In this document: positions 1 to 10,795 of the stretch, one piece after another
Layout of the letters: every line of letters begins with the position of its first letter
Position numbering within the stretch: position 1 is the stretch's first letter
Notes under the pieces: generated by a model
The model's database searches: none
The model's input: only the letters and a program-made list of their open reading frames with translations
What the model was told of the DNA's origin: nothing
NCBI GenBank assembly: GCA_039105265.1
Contig: JAPFFF010000010.1
Coordinates: 3,906,001-3,970,000 of the forward strand
Length of the DNA stretch: 64,000 nucleotides
Direction: 5' to 3'
Origin: Tritrichomonas musculus
Lineage: Eukaryota; Parabasalia; Tritrichomonadida; Tritrichomonadidae
Program-made: the position numbers and the translations under genes

Positions 1-1
1 C

Positions 2-1720
2 ACAATTAAATTCATCAAAGAAGAACGATTACGAATCATTGAAGCCCAAAAGAAAGAGAAAGAAAACAACGACAATTATAATGATTATGCACAACAACAG
101 TTGCAATCGGAAAGAGTTGATACTGTTCGTAACAATGTTGATTATGCAAAGCTCGAGCGAGATAAGATACGAAAACTAGATTATCGAAACAAGAAAGAAG
201 CAGAATCGGCGATTTTAAACATGCTTATTCAGCAGGAATATTTGAATCAAGAAGCTGACAATTTGGATAAAGAAAGAGAAGAAAACATCAGGCATCAAAA
301 AGTGCAAAGAAAGCAAAGAGCCGAAGAGAATAAGAACATCATGCTTAAAATGAAAGAAATGGAACAAAATGAAATTAACAAGAGAAGAATCCAAGATGAA
401 ATTCGGCAAAAAGAGAAAATTAAACAAGATGAATATTTCAGAAGAAGGGAAGAAATAGAGAAACAAAAAGTGGATAAAATGAAGAAAATTGACAACGATA
501 GAAAATTAAGAAATGAACAAGTAAAGAAAACGAATGAAGAAACTATTCGAAGAAGGCAAAAAGAAATGGATGAACTTCAAGAACAATTAAGAATAAGAGA
601 AATGGAATGGAAACTTAAAAAAGAAAGAATTCAGAAAGAAAAAGAGATGCAAAATCGTGAAAGAGAAAAAGTTAAAGAAGAACATGTTCAAAAAGTTAAA
701 CAAAACCAAACAGATCTCATTGAAAAGAAGAGAAAAGATATCATAAACAAACAAATTCATCATGAAGAAATAATAAACAAGCAACTCGAAGAAAATAAAG
801 ATAAAATTGAAAAATTCAAAATGACACAACAAAATAAAGTCAAAACTTATCATGAAGCAAGATTGGCAATTGAAAGAAAAATCACTGAAAAAAATCAACA
901 ATTAACAGAAAAACTTAGATTGAGTGATGAACAAATAAATAAAAATCAAGCTGAATCTGACATTAAAAGAAGAAAAGAAGCCGTCATTCGTCAAATAATG
1001 CTTGAAGAAAAGAAACAAATCGCAATGAGATTAGCAAAGCAAAAAGAAGCAATTGCAATGGAAGCAACAATTCTTTATGAAGAAAGAATTAAAAAAATTG
1101 ATCAGAAAGAACAATTAAAAAGGAAAAATTTGGAAGAAGCTGAAAGAATTAGAATTGCTCTTGATAAAGAAAAAACTCGTGTAATGAACTCTGCTTCGTC
1201 AGCCAAAGATATCATTAAAAATAATCCTCAACAACTTCAAAAATTGGCTGATAAACTCGGAATCAATTTAAATGAATTACAAGAAAAGGCAAAACAAATT
1301 AGTAGAGGTGTTAGGCGTCCTGTTGCAATAACAAATAGAACTAATGGAAGTAACTCTTCTGCTAATAAAAAACCTCCGGCTAATTCATCAAGATTAACGG
1401 TCGGCGGAACTCCTAGAAGACCAACAAGTGAAAATACTATAAATAATAAAACTAAACAACCTTTGACTGCTAAACCAACAGTGGCTGCATCACCTCTTTC
1501 TAGTAAGAGAAAAACTGAATCTAGAATTAATGATAGTGTTGTCGTTAAGAAAACTCAACCAATTCATGGCATGCATCCAAAACCATTACCATCAAGTCCT
1601 TCAAGTTTAAATGCAAATACTACAAATAATAAGACAGTAAAGAATAATTCAAATATCAATAATAATAATCAAAATGATAAGAACAAGCCAATGCCAAAAT
1701 TGAAGATCCCTAATCATTAA
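2..1720 (+). CDS. Coiled-coil protein, 5' end outside window
   Basis: The frame is open from base 2 through to TAA at 1718-1720, so the true start lies left of the window. About the first 400 residues are almost uninterrupted charged heptad sequence rich in E, K, R and Q, which predicts a long alpha-helical coiled coil. The last 140 residues are a basic, Ser/Asn/Thr/Pro-rich disordered tail. No catalytic motif or membrane segment is visible. Cytoskeletal or flagellar-apparatus proteins of protists often look like this, but composition alone cannot name a family. The gene is real by length and codon use; function unknown. Confidence 0.85.
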   Translation, partial: TIKFIKEERLRIIEAQKKEKENNDNYNDYAQQQLQSERVDTVRNNVDYAKLERDKIRKLDYRNKKEAESAILNMLIQQEYLNQEADNLDKEREENIRHQKVQRKQRAEENKNIMLKMKEMEQNEINKRRIQDEIRQKEKIKQDEYFRRREEIEKQKVDKMKKIDNDRKLRNEQVKKTNEETIRRRQKEMDELQEQLRIREMEWKLKKERIQKEKEMQNREREKVKEEHVQKVKQNQTDLIEKKRKDIINKQIHHEEIINKQLEENKDKIEKFKMTQQNKVKTYHEARLAIERKITEKNQQLTEKLRLSDEQINKNQAESDIKRRKEAVIRQIMLEEKKQIAMRLAKQKEAIAMEATILYEERIKKIDQKEQLKRKNLEEAERIRIALDKEKTRVMNSASSAKDIIKNNPQQLQKLADKLGINLNELQEKAKQISRGVRRPVAITNRTNGSNSSANKKPPANSSRLTVGGTPRRPTSENTINNKTKQPLTAKPTVAASPLSSKRKTESRINDSVVVKKTQPIHGMHPKPLPSSPSSLNANTTNNKTVKNNSNINNNNQNDKNKPMPKLKIPNH

Positions 1721-2915
1721 GAATAATTTGTTATTTATTTTTATGTTTGTTAATATTTTTTTATTATTATTTTTAAATAAAAATTAGAGACTTCCGTAAA
1801 CAACTGAGTTATACGCAATATATAATAAATACTTGTTATACCAAATATGTTTTTTGAACAACTGACTTATAAAAAAATAAATAATATAATATGTGAAAAA
1901 CAAATGAAATATGAATAATTATTTTAAATACCTATTATTAGTCAGTTGTACCATATAACACTATTATTTAAAATACAACTTTTATATTTTTTGGAAAAAT
2001 AAGTTGTATATATATAACTGAGTTATACAATAAGTACATGAGTTATCCATTAAAAACAAACTTGTACACAAAGACATGTGATATGAAAAAATAAATTTAG
2101 TCCTTATAATTTTGTTCCAATCATAGAAACTCATTCATTTAGCAGATCGTTGCTTATTTACAAGTATGTTGCAAAATACCCTCAATCCACAACTTCAAAA
2201 TACTCGGTGCTTTTAATCGTTCAAAAATTTAATCTTTTTTATTATCGTTTAATCAGAGAATATCGGTATATTAAATAAAGTTATTCAATAATATTACGCC
2301 AAATAAATGGGTTCAATAATAATTGAAGCATAAACCACCTCTTTTGAATTAGTTAATTAAAAAGATATGTTTTTTATAAAAATTCTTAAGCAGTTAATAC
2401 GATATTTTTTTATTTAATGCATTTTTATGATTCATTTATTATTATTTGAATAAATGGGAGTATTATTAGATTAATTGCAAACATTGGTTAAGATTTTTTA
2501 TGAAACCAAAGAAAGCTTTGAAATGAATATTTGATTTGAATTTTGAATTTTACATTTTTATTCAAAAATTTAAATGCGTAAACCTTTGAATTTGTTTATA
2601 TATAACTCATTTATATATATATAACTCATATTTCTAATGTACAAGTCATGTATATGTTTTTAACTTATTTTTCCTTTTATATCTAATATATATTGCACAT
2701 AATATAGTTGTAAAAAACAACAAATATATATAAATATAAACTCTTTTGTTTTTTGCTCTTTTGAGTCATACTGATATAACTGTTAAAATCTTATTATTCA
2801 AAATTTATATACATATATATTTGTTGTTTACATCCGTCTCTATTGTAAATAAAAATATTTTTTTTTTTTATTATAACATAACTTAAATACATTGATCCCA
2901 TATACATTTTTATTT
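1721..2915. other. AT-rich intergenic region
   Basis: No convincing ORF or RNA gene is visible. The stretch holds scattered short copies of an ACTGAGTTATA/GTTGTAC-like motif, for example near 1803, 1859, 1952 and 2018, on both strands. These may be decayed repeat sequence related to the TIR element that follows. Confidence 0.5.
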
Positions 2916-2917
2916 TA

Positions 2918-3618
2918 AACTGCTTCTCAGCGGTTGTACAACTAATTGAGAGATATTCAAAAGTTTACATTTATCTACTTTCAAAATTCAATTAGGTTGT
3001 ACAACCGTTTTTTCATATTTAAATAAAAAAGAATAAAAAAAAGGAATTTATGATTAGATTTGATTTATATAATAAAAGAAATGGAAATGTATGACAGTTT
3101 GTAAGCTAGTATTGCTGAATTGCTATATAGTTTGGTAATGAGCCTATATTTATTTGAAATTTGATTATCATTAATCATGAGAACGTTCTGAGTTACTCCA
3201 AAGTGCCATGTAATTTGCATCTATTTGTTGCGTTGGAACATTTTTACTAATGATACACGAGATTCTGATTAGCTTTCTCCAAGGAATACTAAATAAAAAT
3301 GATTTGAATTCAATTATAATTTTTTCTTTTGAAAATTTGAATGATGTAAAATTTTCTTTCTATGAATTTATATTTATCTACATTCAAAAATTGTATAGAA
3401 GTTTATTCATTTCTGAAGAAAATTTAAAAAAGCCATTAAATGCACAATTTAACAATATTTTAAATAACTTATTTAATCATTATAACTAATCAAACATTAT
3501 ATTGTTAATTATGAAAGTATATAAAATAAATATTCATTATGAATTTAGATATTAACGAAATTTCAAATACGAAATTTGAATTCCTCTCAAATACTTGTAC
3601 AACCGTTGAGAACCAGTT
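2918..3618. mobile_element. MITE-like element with ~45-bp TIRs and TA flanks
   Basis: The ends form inverted repeats. AACTGCTTCTCAGCGG at the left matches the reverse complement of the right end, with about 39 of 45 positions agreeing (counted from 2917 inward). Both ends abut TA (2916-2917 and 3619-3620), as expected for a Tc1/mariner-type insertion. A second inverted copy of the GGTTGTACAACC core lies near 2995-3010, so the left arm can fold on itself. The interior has only a weak 79-aa ORF (3250-3489) and no transposase. A non-autonomous element is the simplest reading. Confidence 0.5.
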
Positions 3619-3908
3619 TATATTGCTGTGTCATTTTGAATTTATATTATTTGATAATTAATCCAAATTATTATGTTATTTTTTTTTTAATTGTTAATAA
3701 TCTATTTAAATAAATAGAAAGAAATTCTATCAAGGAATATATTATCGATGATCTCATATATACTATTAGTGAATCAATTCAATAATTTCGGTGATGATTT
3801 ATTCGTATTTAAAAAGTGTATTTATATTCTGAAATAAGCTGCTCTATAGCAAAAGATAATTCGTGCAAATTTGATCATAAAGTGAATGGAGAGAGTTTAT
3901 TTGCAAAA

Positions 3909-4247
3909 ATGAAAAGTTCAATTTTGCAACAGTGTAACCAAGTACAGCAGATGAATAATTCATTACAAAATTGTAGGGATATCTTAATTAACTCTATAAT
4001 ACCGTTAATTCCTTTGAATAATGTTGATGATGCATTAAGAGATAATGCAAGAGAATTAATTGAAGGATTGAATTCAATCAAAGGTATGTATGAACAACAT
4101 TGTATAAATAATTCACAACTATTTATTGAATTCGATAAATTAGAAACAATATTAATGGCTTCTGCATTAACATTTTTCAAAGAAAAAACAGTGAAATTAA
4201 TAAATAGCATAGCAAAAGATCTGGATGATTTTATAACAAGCAAATAA
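3909..4247 (+). CDS. Small hypothetical protein
   Basis: This is a 112-aa ORF from the first in-frame ATG. The frame is open back to 3813 without another ATG, so the gene may have lost its true start or begin at a non-ATG codon. The product is mostly predicted alpha helix with a few Cys residues near the start, no signal peptide and no obvious membrane segment. I do not recognise the family. It lies about 110 bp upstream of the 7TM gene on the same strand. It could equally be the 3' fragment of an older gene. Confidence 0.4.
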   Translation: MKSSILQQCNQVQQMNNSLQNCRDILINSIIPLIPLNNVDDALRDNARELIEGLNSIKGMYEQHCINNSQLFIEFDKLETILMASALTFFKEKTVKLINSIAKDLDDFITSK

Positions 4248-4354
4248 ATTTAAACTTTTTTTAAATAAACCTTAAATAACTTCAATTCTTTTTTTTTATA
4301 TTAATTTTATATAAAGGTTAAATATTAACCTATGATTTTGGCAAAATCTTTACT

Positions 4355-5830
4355 ATGGAGAATCTTGGGAAACTTAAAAAAATCGCAATCCAAGATGAAC
4401 CAAATAATGTTACAGCAATTTTCGCAGATGATACGTCAGTTAGCAATATATTTCCTACTTTTTTAGTTTTTGTTTCTTTCTTTTTAATAATTTTAACGCT
4501 AGGATTATTTGCGCCAAATGAAAGCGAAATTATAAACTCCGCACTTACTCTAGGGCCGAATGCAGAACACGAGGATATATTCAATTCCGTAATTACCAAC
4601 ATCTCATCCATAAATCAAAAACTTCGCGTATCGATTCTCTACAACAACGCCACTATTGATGACAAGATTTCCCATCCCATCCGCACCACAGTTACAGCGG
4701 ACTTCTATACTTCCAAAGGAGACAAGCTTGATTCTATCTCCAGTTCGAATTCAATTGTTTTTGATCGTCCAATTCCACTTTTTCAGACGTCAATTATAAA
4801 TTTTGACAAGATCGAGCTCAAGACTACGATTGATACCAAATACGATAGGAACCATACAATCAACCTCAAATATGAATTTGTATCGGCTGAATCGTCCTTC
4901 TTTCAATTGAAAGTTCGGGCCATTTTGTCGATCATTTCATTTGCCATTTTCATCTTCCTAAGTCGCACCATCAGCAAGACGTTAAGCCAAGTAATGACAC
5001 TTTTCCTTCATATTGCATCTTTCTTTGTTTTCAACCCCCTCCAAATCATCGCCTGCTACTTCCCGTCGATCACTCTTCTCTGCTTTGATTACATCTTCAG
5101 AAACGTCGGTTTGGCCTATTTCTACTTCTACATCAACATGATCTTCTTCTCGTTTGAAGAGAACTTGAGCAAGTTTGTCATAACCGTCAACATATTGATG
5201 TTCGTTGTTGTTTTCATCCTTCTTCTCTCGAAAGACTTCTATTCGCTGATGGAGAGTTATCCGACCATTTATCCCCTCGAATTTAATTCAAATAATTACA
5301 ACGTGAACAGGTTCATTAAAAAAGTGCCAGGATCTGATTCTCAATTAAACCGTATTTCTGATTTGGCCTTGAAATTGGCCTTCTTGGAATCTACCACTTT
5401 AAACGAGGCCAATTTGAGTTTGAGAGAAATCAACTTTTTGACTGTACTTTTGATCGTCCCTTTGTTCGTTTCTATCACATATTCAATTATTAACGTACAG
5501 GACATCTTCTTCCATAGAATCATCGTGTTCGCGATAACCGTGGCCGCCTTCACATTCTGCCTGCTCGTCTTTTGGATGCTCGATTTTGTTGATGGCTTTT
5601 TCAATGGTAAATTGGTCGGTTGGTTAGTTCCATTGGCTTCTTTGTCCACTTTTTCTTTGGTCTTTACTTTCCTCAATTTGGAGGACGATAGAGACGCAAC
5701 TTACGAATACGTAATGGCTAACGATGAAAACGGTCTCGGCGAAAATGGTCTCACTAATGAAAATAATGAGACACTCGGCCTTGAAGAGGATGACGAACAG
5801 ATTAAAAGAAATAATAATGAAGTTAAGTAA
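4355..5830 (+). CDS. GOST/Wntless-TMEM181-like 7TM membrane protein
   Basis: A 491-aa protein starting at ATGGAG. One hydrophobic segment lies at about residues 33-53. A beta-rich lumenal-type domain follows (about 60-180) with several N-glycosylation sequons. At least seven hydrophobic helices occupy about 185-450, and the C-terminal tail is acidic and Asn/Glu-rich. This order (TM, lumenal domain, 7TM bundle, cytosolic tail) is that of the GOST family (Wntless, TMEM181, GPR107/108), which act in Golgi and endosomal trafficking. The assignment is by architecture rather than a unique motif. Synonymous sites look noticeably GC-richer than in the neighbours, as in conserved, well-expressed genes. 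Confidence 0.55.
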   Translation: MENLGKLKKIAIQDEPNNVTAIFADDTSVSNIFPTFLVFVSFFLIILTLGLFAPNESEIINSALTLGPNAEHEDIFNSVITNISSINQKLRVSILYNNATIDDKISHPIRTTVTADFYTSKGDKLDSISSSNSIVFDRPIPLFQTSIINFDKIELKTTIDTKYDRNHTINLKYEFVSAESSFFQLKVRAILSIISFAIFIFLSRTISKTLSQVMTLFLHIASFFVFNPLQIIACYFPSITLLCFDYIFRNVGLAYFYFYINMIFFSFEENLSKFVITVNILMFVVVFILLLSKDFYSLMESYPTIYPLEFNSNNYNVNRFIKKVPGSDSQLNRISDLALKLAFLESTTLNEANLSLREINFLTVLLIVPLFVSITYSIINVQDIFFHRIIVFAITVAAFTFCLLVFWMLDFVDGFFNGKLVGWLVPLASLSTFSLVFTFLNLEDDRDATYEYVMANDENGLGENGLTNENNETLGLEEDDEQIKRNNNEVK

Positions 5831-6475
5831 TTTAATCAAAATTAATTTTTTTTCATTTTTCTTTCTATAAATAAATAAAATAGTTGATATTCATGTTTTT
5901 TTTTTGATATTATTTATTTTTTTTCTGGAGTGAAAATCTAATTATTGTTCGATAGAATTGTTTTAATAATAGAATTAATTTCATGTAATTCGAAATAATA
6001 TTAGGATTTTCATTCTAAGACGAAATTTATGAAATTGATTGAAGTGATTCTTATATTTATACTAATATTTATAGCATGCACCTTGGACATGTTACATATT
6101 ATTAAAAAAAATTAAGCATCTATCTAATTTTAAAATATAATTATTTTAAAGTATGATCGGAATATATGGCCAAATAAAAAAACAAAAAATTGTTTTTTTA
6201 TACATCCAATTTTACTAAAAAAACGGAAATGTAAAAATGAAATATTAGCATTATTATTAGTAAATAACGACGTTTGTAATTTTTGAAATGTTTAAATAAA
6301 TTAATTTATTAAAAAAATAGATTATTCCATTTATTATAAGAGTGAATAAAAAGATTACATTATATTTATATATAATAATAATTAAAATTTAATAAATTAT
6401 AATATATGCATAAAATATAATATTGGAAATAATATATTTATATTTTTTTAAATTGAATTATTTCAAAGTTATAAT
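5831..6475. other. AT-rich intergenic region
   Basis: No ORF, RNA or repeat was recognised. It carries the 3' region of the 7TM gene and the upstream region of the TLC gene. No Inr-like TCAYW motif is close to the start at 6476. Confidence 0.4.
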
Positions 6476-7324
6476 ATGTTTGATAAACTTAGTGAAACAA
6501 CTACTCTTGGGCTCAATGATATTCCATTATTTCTAAAAATTTGTGTAATTTCTGGGCTTTTACGATTGTTTTTGACATATGCAGTTATTGGACAAATTGC
6601 CAAGTTCATCAAATTTAAAAATGATTTTGTCCGTTTTAAATTTACGCACAGAGGATATGACTGTCTTCATTACTGGTTTTCAACTATCACAGGATTTTTA
6701 GCCATTTTACAAAGACCATACTATCATTGCTTTTATTTCACATTTAATTGCGGCGACGAATTTTTACAGCAAGTGGAACCTACTGATTGTGTTATTATGA
6801 GTTATTTCGAAAAGTTTTATTATATGATATTCACCGCTTATTATACTGTTGACTTTTTCTTCATATGGACAAATTCAGCAGACAAAAAACTATTATTTGT
6901 TCATCATTGTACATCAATCTCGTTGATTTTAATCAGTATTTACATTCGTACCCAAGTAATCGGTGTCAACGTCATGCTTCTTCATGATGTTGTTGATGCT
7001 CCTTTATATCTTGGAAAAGTTTTCACTTACCTCGAATTTAAGACAATGCAAGATATATCTCTTTTAGTTTTTGCCGCAGCTTGCACATGGTTCAGAATGA
7101 TTTGTTTACCTGGTGTCATTGTTAATGGTGTTATTAATATTTCAAAGCAAAAGCCAGATCATTACTATTGGTATTGTACTGAAGGATGCATCTTACTTGT
7201 TCTGATGTATTGCCATTTATATTGGTTTAAGCGTATTTTAATGGCTGCAATAAACATATTCACTAAAGGAACTGATGCTATTTGCGATAATAGATCAGAT
7301 GATGCAACAAATCATATAGATTAA
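6476..7324 (+). CDS. TLC-domain membrane protein (ceramide synthase / Lag1-like)
   Basis: A 282-aa multi-pass protein. Its core matches the Lag1 motif of TLC-domain proteins. FVHHCTSISLIL supplies the paired His, and LLHDVVDAPLYLGKVFTY supplies the HD..D...K signature normally found in ceramide synthases. Five or more hydrophobic helices are spread over the length. Members sit in the ER membrane and N-acylate sphingoid bases, although some TLC proteins (CLN8, TRAM) do other things. The size is in the short range for the family and there is no Hox-like domain, as in non-animal homologues. Ceramide synthase activity is likely but inferred. Confidence 0.75.
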   Translation: MFDKLSETTTLGLNDIPLFLKICVISGLLRLFLTYAVIGQIAKFIKFKNDFVRFKFTHRGYDCLHYWFSTITGFLAILQRPYYHCFYFTFNCGDEFLQQVEPTDCVIMSYFEKFYYMIFTAYYTVDFFFIWTNSADKKLLFVHHCTSISLILISIYIRTQVIGVNVMLLHDVVDAPLYLGKVFTYLEFKTMQDISLLVFAAACTWFRMICLPGVIVNGVINISKQKPDHYYWYCTEGCILLVLMYCHLYWFKRILMAAINIFTKGTDAICDNRSDDATNHID

Positions 7325-7545
7325 ATGAAAATTTTTTAAAAATATCTATTCATAAATAATTATTATTTTCCTGTTTTTCCCAATTTTTTTTTAGAATTAT
7401 CATTCGAATATTAATTAATGAAAGATATTCATTTAGGAATATCATTAACTCAAATGAAACTTTTTTTTCATAAAATTATTATATTTTAAAATTTTGATAT
7501 TTCTTTAAAAAATGAGGAATACATATTTAGAAATGATAATAGACT

Positions 7546-7619
7546 TCTTCCCTAACTCAGTTGGTTAGAGTGTCAGACTGTTAATCTGGAAGTCGTGTGT
7601 TCGATCCACACGGGAAGAG
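7546..7619 (+). tRNA. tRNA-Asn (GUU)
   Basis: A 74-nt cloverleaf reads cleanly. The acceptor stem is TCTTCCC with GGGAAGA and discriminator G. The D arm contains ACTCAGTTGGTTAGAGT. The anticodon stem is TCAGA/TCTGG with loop CTGTTAA, giving anticodon GTT, and the T arm is GTGTG-TTCGATC-CACAC. The internal A box (TAACTCAGTTGG) and B box (GTTCGATCC) are canonical. T runs immediately downstream (7621-7638) would end RNA polymerase III transcription. No CCA is encoded and there is no intron. Confidence 0.97.
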
Positions 7620-7899
7620 ATTTTTTGTTTTTTTTTTCATCCAAATTTTTATACATTCAATCTTTATGAAGTGACTTTAATAAAAAATGCTTTAAATAAT
7701 AATAATGAAATAACCTAATTGATATGTCATTGAATAAGGATAAAAACAAATTCATCTTCTTGAAATCTGTCAGATTATTAACATAGTGATTAATTGCAAT
7801 AAATTAAACAAGTTTGAACTTTATAATTTTGGCTGTAATGTAACAGGAATCTGATAGATTATTCAACATACTGATTCAACAAGAGAATGAAAATCTAGG

Positions 7900-7933
<34 letters not shown>

Positions 7934-8199
7934 CAAGAAAATTGTAATTGTATCATTTGATATTAAAAAGGAAGTATTTTTTTTTTTTTTATAAATAAAA
8001 ATGAGTTCAAAGTATTCAATCTTTATAAATTGCCTTGCAAATATGCTCGTTATAACTAATTTTCCAAAAAGTTCTTTTAATCATTTGAATACAACTAATT
8101 GCATGTTTCAAACACACCGATTGTTTCAAATAATATTTCTAATTTAAATTCATTATTAAACTCAAAAAGTAAAAACAATAATTTTCATTTTTAAAACTT
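7620..8199. other. Intergenic with long poly(A) tract
   Basis: This stretch begins with the Pol III-type T runs after the tRNA. It contains a pair of diverged direct repeats (about 7761-7791 and 7847-7878, both with a CTG.(C/T)AGATTATT core) followed by an uninterrupted run of about 28 A residues ending near 7930. A repeat unit followed by poly(A) could be a retroposed fragment, but no LINE or SINE signature was recognised. No gene seen. Confidence 0.4.
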
Positions 8200-8958
8200 T
8201 TACTCTTCTTTATAATTAGAATATAAAGCGTAATTTGTGCCAAAAGTTTCTTTGTAACCGTTTGGCGTTTTGAGAGCATGCTCGAGCATCTGCTTTGTGA
8301 CTGGGTGGCAGTCTGATAAGAATTCATCGAAAGTGATCCATTTACACTCAGCAATTTCTATTGGATCAAAATGAATTTCGGTTGTTAACGGTTTTAACCG
8401 ACAAATTGTGTAGATGTCGCATTGCTTGAAATTTGTACTTGCCATTGAAAGCCTCTGAGAAGCTATGGATTCAAATTCGCCTTTTATTCCTGATTCTTCA
8501 AATAATTCACGTATCGCAGTGTCAGAATATTTGATATCTTTTGATTTGTCGAACAAACCGCCGGGAATCTTCCATTGACTTGGGCCATTTTTGAAGTTTT
8601 CTCTGATAGCGAGTATTTTTCCTTCATCGTTAACACACATTGCACCAACTCCTATGTAAGAGAAAGGTGGTGGCGGTAAAGTGTATGATTTGGATCTAAT
8701 CCATCGATTTAAAACTAATGTTTTTTCGTTTTTAATACGGTGCATCTTGAAGCCATTTTCAAGGAAATAATATAAATGAATTAAATCTTTGCCAGTGAGT
8801 CTGAGCCAAATAGATGGTGAATCTTCTTCAATCCATTGCGGTAAATACTTATCAACACAGTCTTTGACAACTGATGGATCAGTAAGAGTACCTTCCCATT
8901 TAATTATATAATCTCCAAAACGTGGCTTTCGATGAATGATCAGCTTGAAATCAGACAT
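8200..8958 (-). CDS. Nudix hydrolase, NUDT6-like
   Basis: A 252-aa protein from the ATG at 8958; a longer in-frame start at 8994 adds 12 residues without support. The Nudix box is readable as GGLF...AIRELFEESGI, followed by GEFES, YTICRLKPL and a later CKW. These match the NUDT6 subgroup, which has the same order of REVFEETGIKSEF and IICRLKP. The N-terminal 90 residues resemble the pre-Nudix domain of that group. The loop between GG and RE is about two residues longer than in NUDT6, and the first Nudix Glu appears to be Asp, so metal binding could be altered. The substrate is unknown; Nudix enzymes hydrolyse nucleoside diphosphate-linked compounds. Confidence 0.85.
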   Translation of the reverse strand: MSDFKLIIHRKPRFGDYIIKWEGTLTDPSVVKDCVDKYLPQWIEEDSPSIWLRLTGKDLIHLYYFLENGFKMHRIKNEKTLVLNRWIRSKSYTLPPPPFSYIGVGAMCVNDEGKILAIRENFKNGPSQWKIPGGLFDKSKDIKYSDTAIRELFEESGIKGEFESIASQRLSMASTNFKQCDIYTICRLKPLTTEIHFDPIEIAECKWITFDEFLSDCHPVTKQMLEHALKTPNGYKETFGTNYALYSNYKEE

Positions 8959-8994
8959 TAGTTTTTGTAATACGATATTTTTTATTACTATCAA

Positions 8995-9944
8995 TTTTCA
9001 ATAATTTATTCAATTTATTCAAAATAAGAACTCAAAAAGTTTGGCTTGTAAAAAGAAAATTGAAAAGTCAATTTAAAGTGACTGCAACAATGATAATTCA
9101 CTTAATATTAATCATCTGTTTATCAAAATCACTTAAAATTCTTTTAAAAAAACTATCTGAAGCACTTTATTTTGTTCATTGTAATGTTTTTAAAAAAGAT
9201 CTAATATCCATTATTAAAACGCTTAATAGTGAATCTTATTGTTCAAAATCATATTATAAAAAGAATTTTTAATAGTTCAGGTTCTTTTTCCATTTGAATT
9301 ATATTTAAAAAAAAATAATGATTCTAATTAAATGGTAAAAAACTATCAATTTATCTCATTTTCTTCCTATTTAAAAAGGAAGAAATACTTTCTACTCAAT
9401 TATCAATCAATTCATTAAATGCTATCAAAAAATCAATGATAATACTCATTGATACTATGTCTTTGATAAAATGAAAAAAATACATCCTTATTGGAATGAT
9501 ATAATACTCTCTTCTTTTTTATTAGTTTCCAAATATCAAACTTTTTACTTAAATGATTAAAAATGATAATTGCTGTCAATAACTTTTTCATTCAATTTTG
9601 AACTTTTTGAATTCCACATCATAAACATCTTTTTGCTTCAAAAAATTTTTTTAATTATAAACAAACAAATGTTAAAATTCAATAATTTTCTATGGATTAT
9701 TAAATGCAGAAAGAATATAGGAATGCAAAGTAATCTTGATTAAAATTGAAGTGTAAAAAAATAAGAACACATTAAAGTTTTCTGACTAATTAGTCAATTC
9801 ATTTGTCTTTCCTTTATAACATTAATGAACTTTAATGATTATAAATATTGTTTAACATTTTGTAATGTTTATAAAATTTTCTGTCATTTATTATTCTAGA
9901 TTAAAAAAGAAGAGAAAAAGTTGCAATTTAAATTTAATATTTTA
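8995..9944. other. AT-rich intergenic region
   Basis: Only a low-quality 70-codon frame without a good ATG (9060-9272) is present, and I do not regard it as a gene. No RNA gene or mobile element recognised. Confidence 0.4.
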
Positions 9945-10184
9945 TTATAAATAATCATTATTATCAACTTCATTTGGCGTAGGATCTTCTCCCTCTGATA
10001 ATGATTTCGTATTAGCCTGTTCTTGGTTATTATTATTATTTGCATTTTGAGCTTCATTTTGTTGTTGCTTTTTCTTTCTCGCCCAAATGCAACAACACAC
10101 AACAACAATTATGATAATTCCAGCTACAATTGCAACACATCCTGCAATTATTTCTTTAATTCCCTTTTCAATTAAATCGGACAT
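9945..10184 (-). CDS. Small single-pass membrane protein
   Basis: A 79-aa product starting at MSDLIEK. The start is chosen over the in-frame ATG at 10208 because Inr-like TCATTTA lies just upstream (10194-10200). Residues about 13-35 form one strongly hydrophobic helix rich in Ile, Val and Cys, followed by a basic stop-transfer stretch (ARKKK). An Asn/Gln/Glu-rich tail then ends in ...NDYL. There is no cleavable signal; the short N-terminus suggests a signal-anchor protein with the tail in the cytosol. No family recognised. Such short tailed membrane proteins could be adaptors, but that is only a guess. Confidence 0.6.
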   Translation of the reverse strand: MSDLIEKGIKEIIAGCVAIVAGIIIIVVVCCCIWARKKKQQQNEAQNANNNNNQEQANTKSLSEGEDPTPNEVDNNDYL

Positions 10185-10208
10185 ATTTTTTTTAAATGAA
10201 TTGATCAA

Positions 10209-10795
10209 TGAATTTCAATGAAAAAACGTTATGTAATTGACTACTACTCAAACGGTTTGAAAAATTTTGTTTGAAAATTTTCTTTTTTTTTGTTAATTTT
10301 GAATTTCAAAATGGTTTTGTTGAATCAACAAACAAACGAGAAATAAACTTTAATGAAAGAAATTGGGTCTGTAAAACAAATAATAATATTGTTAAGTTAT
10401 CAATGAATGAAATTGTTAACTTTATAAAATTTTTTGTAAACATAAAAAACGTACAAAAATTTTCTCACTTGCAGCAAAAAAAATCAATGTAAAAATATAG
10501 CAAAAAAATCAATTAAATCATGATTTAATTAAAAAGTCATTTTAACTAATTAGCTTTAATTTAAAATAGTTAAACTTTTATTTAATAAATTGCAATAATA
10601 TTTAATGTGATTCCAATAAGTTTTTTTTTTATGACATTTAGCAATTTTTTATTTATTTTATTTCAACAATATATTTAATGACATTTTAATAAAGTGATTT
10701 TATGAAGTTTGAACAAGATTTTTGTTATGGTTTCATATAAATATTTAATAGAATTTTGGTTTATTTTTAATGAAATTTTTGCAATTATTTTATAT
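10209..10795. other. AT-rich intergenic region
   Basis: No ORF of quality is present. Diverged ATTTAATR-type units toward 10670-10790 look like the decayed edge of the 22-bp satellite that follows. Confidence 0.4.

Noticed and set aside
3250-3489. 79-aa ORF as an accessory protein of the TIR element
   Set aside because: Low-complexity Phe/Ile/Asn composition, no family likeness; open frames of this size arise easily in such AT-rich DNA.
5341-5839. Minus-strand ORFs opposite the 7TM gene
   Set aside because: They are shadows; the plus-strand frame is longer, has clear membrane topology and better composition.
7895-7930. Poly(A) tract as proof of a retroposed SINE
   Set aside because: No Pol III boxes or target duplication were found around it; poly(A) runs occur several times in this window.
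9060-9272. Small ORF downstream of nothing, with a hydrophobic N-terminus
   Set aside because: It starts at a TTG, lacks an Inr-like element and shows no coding-like composition.
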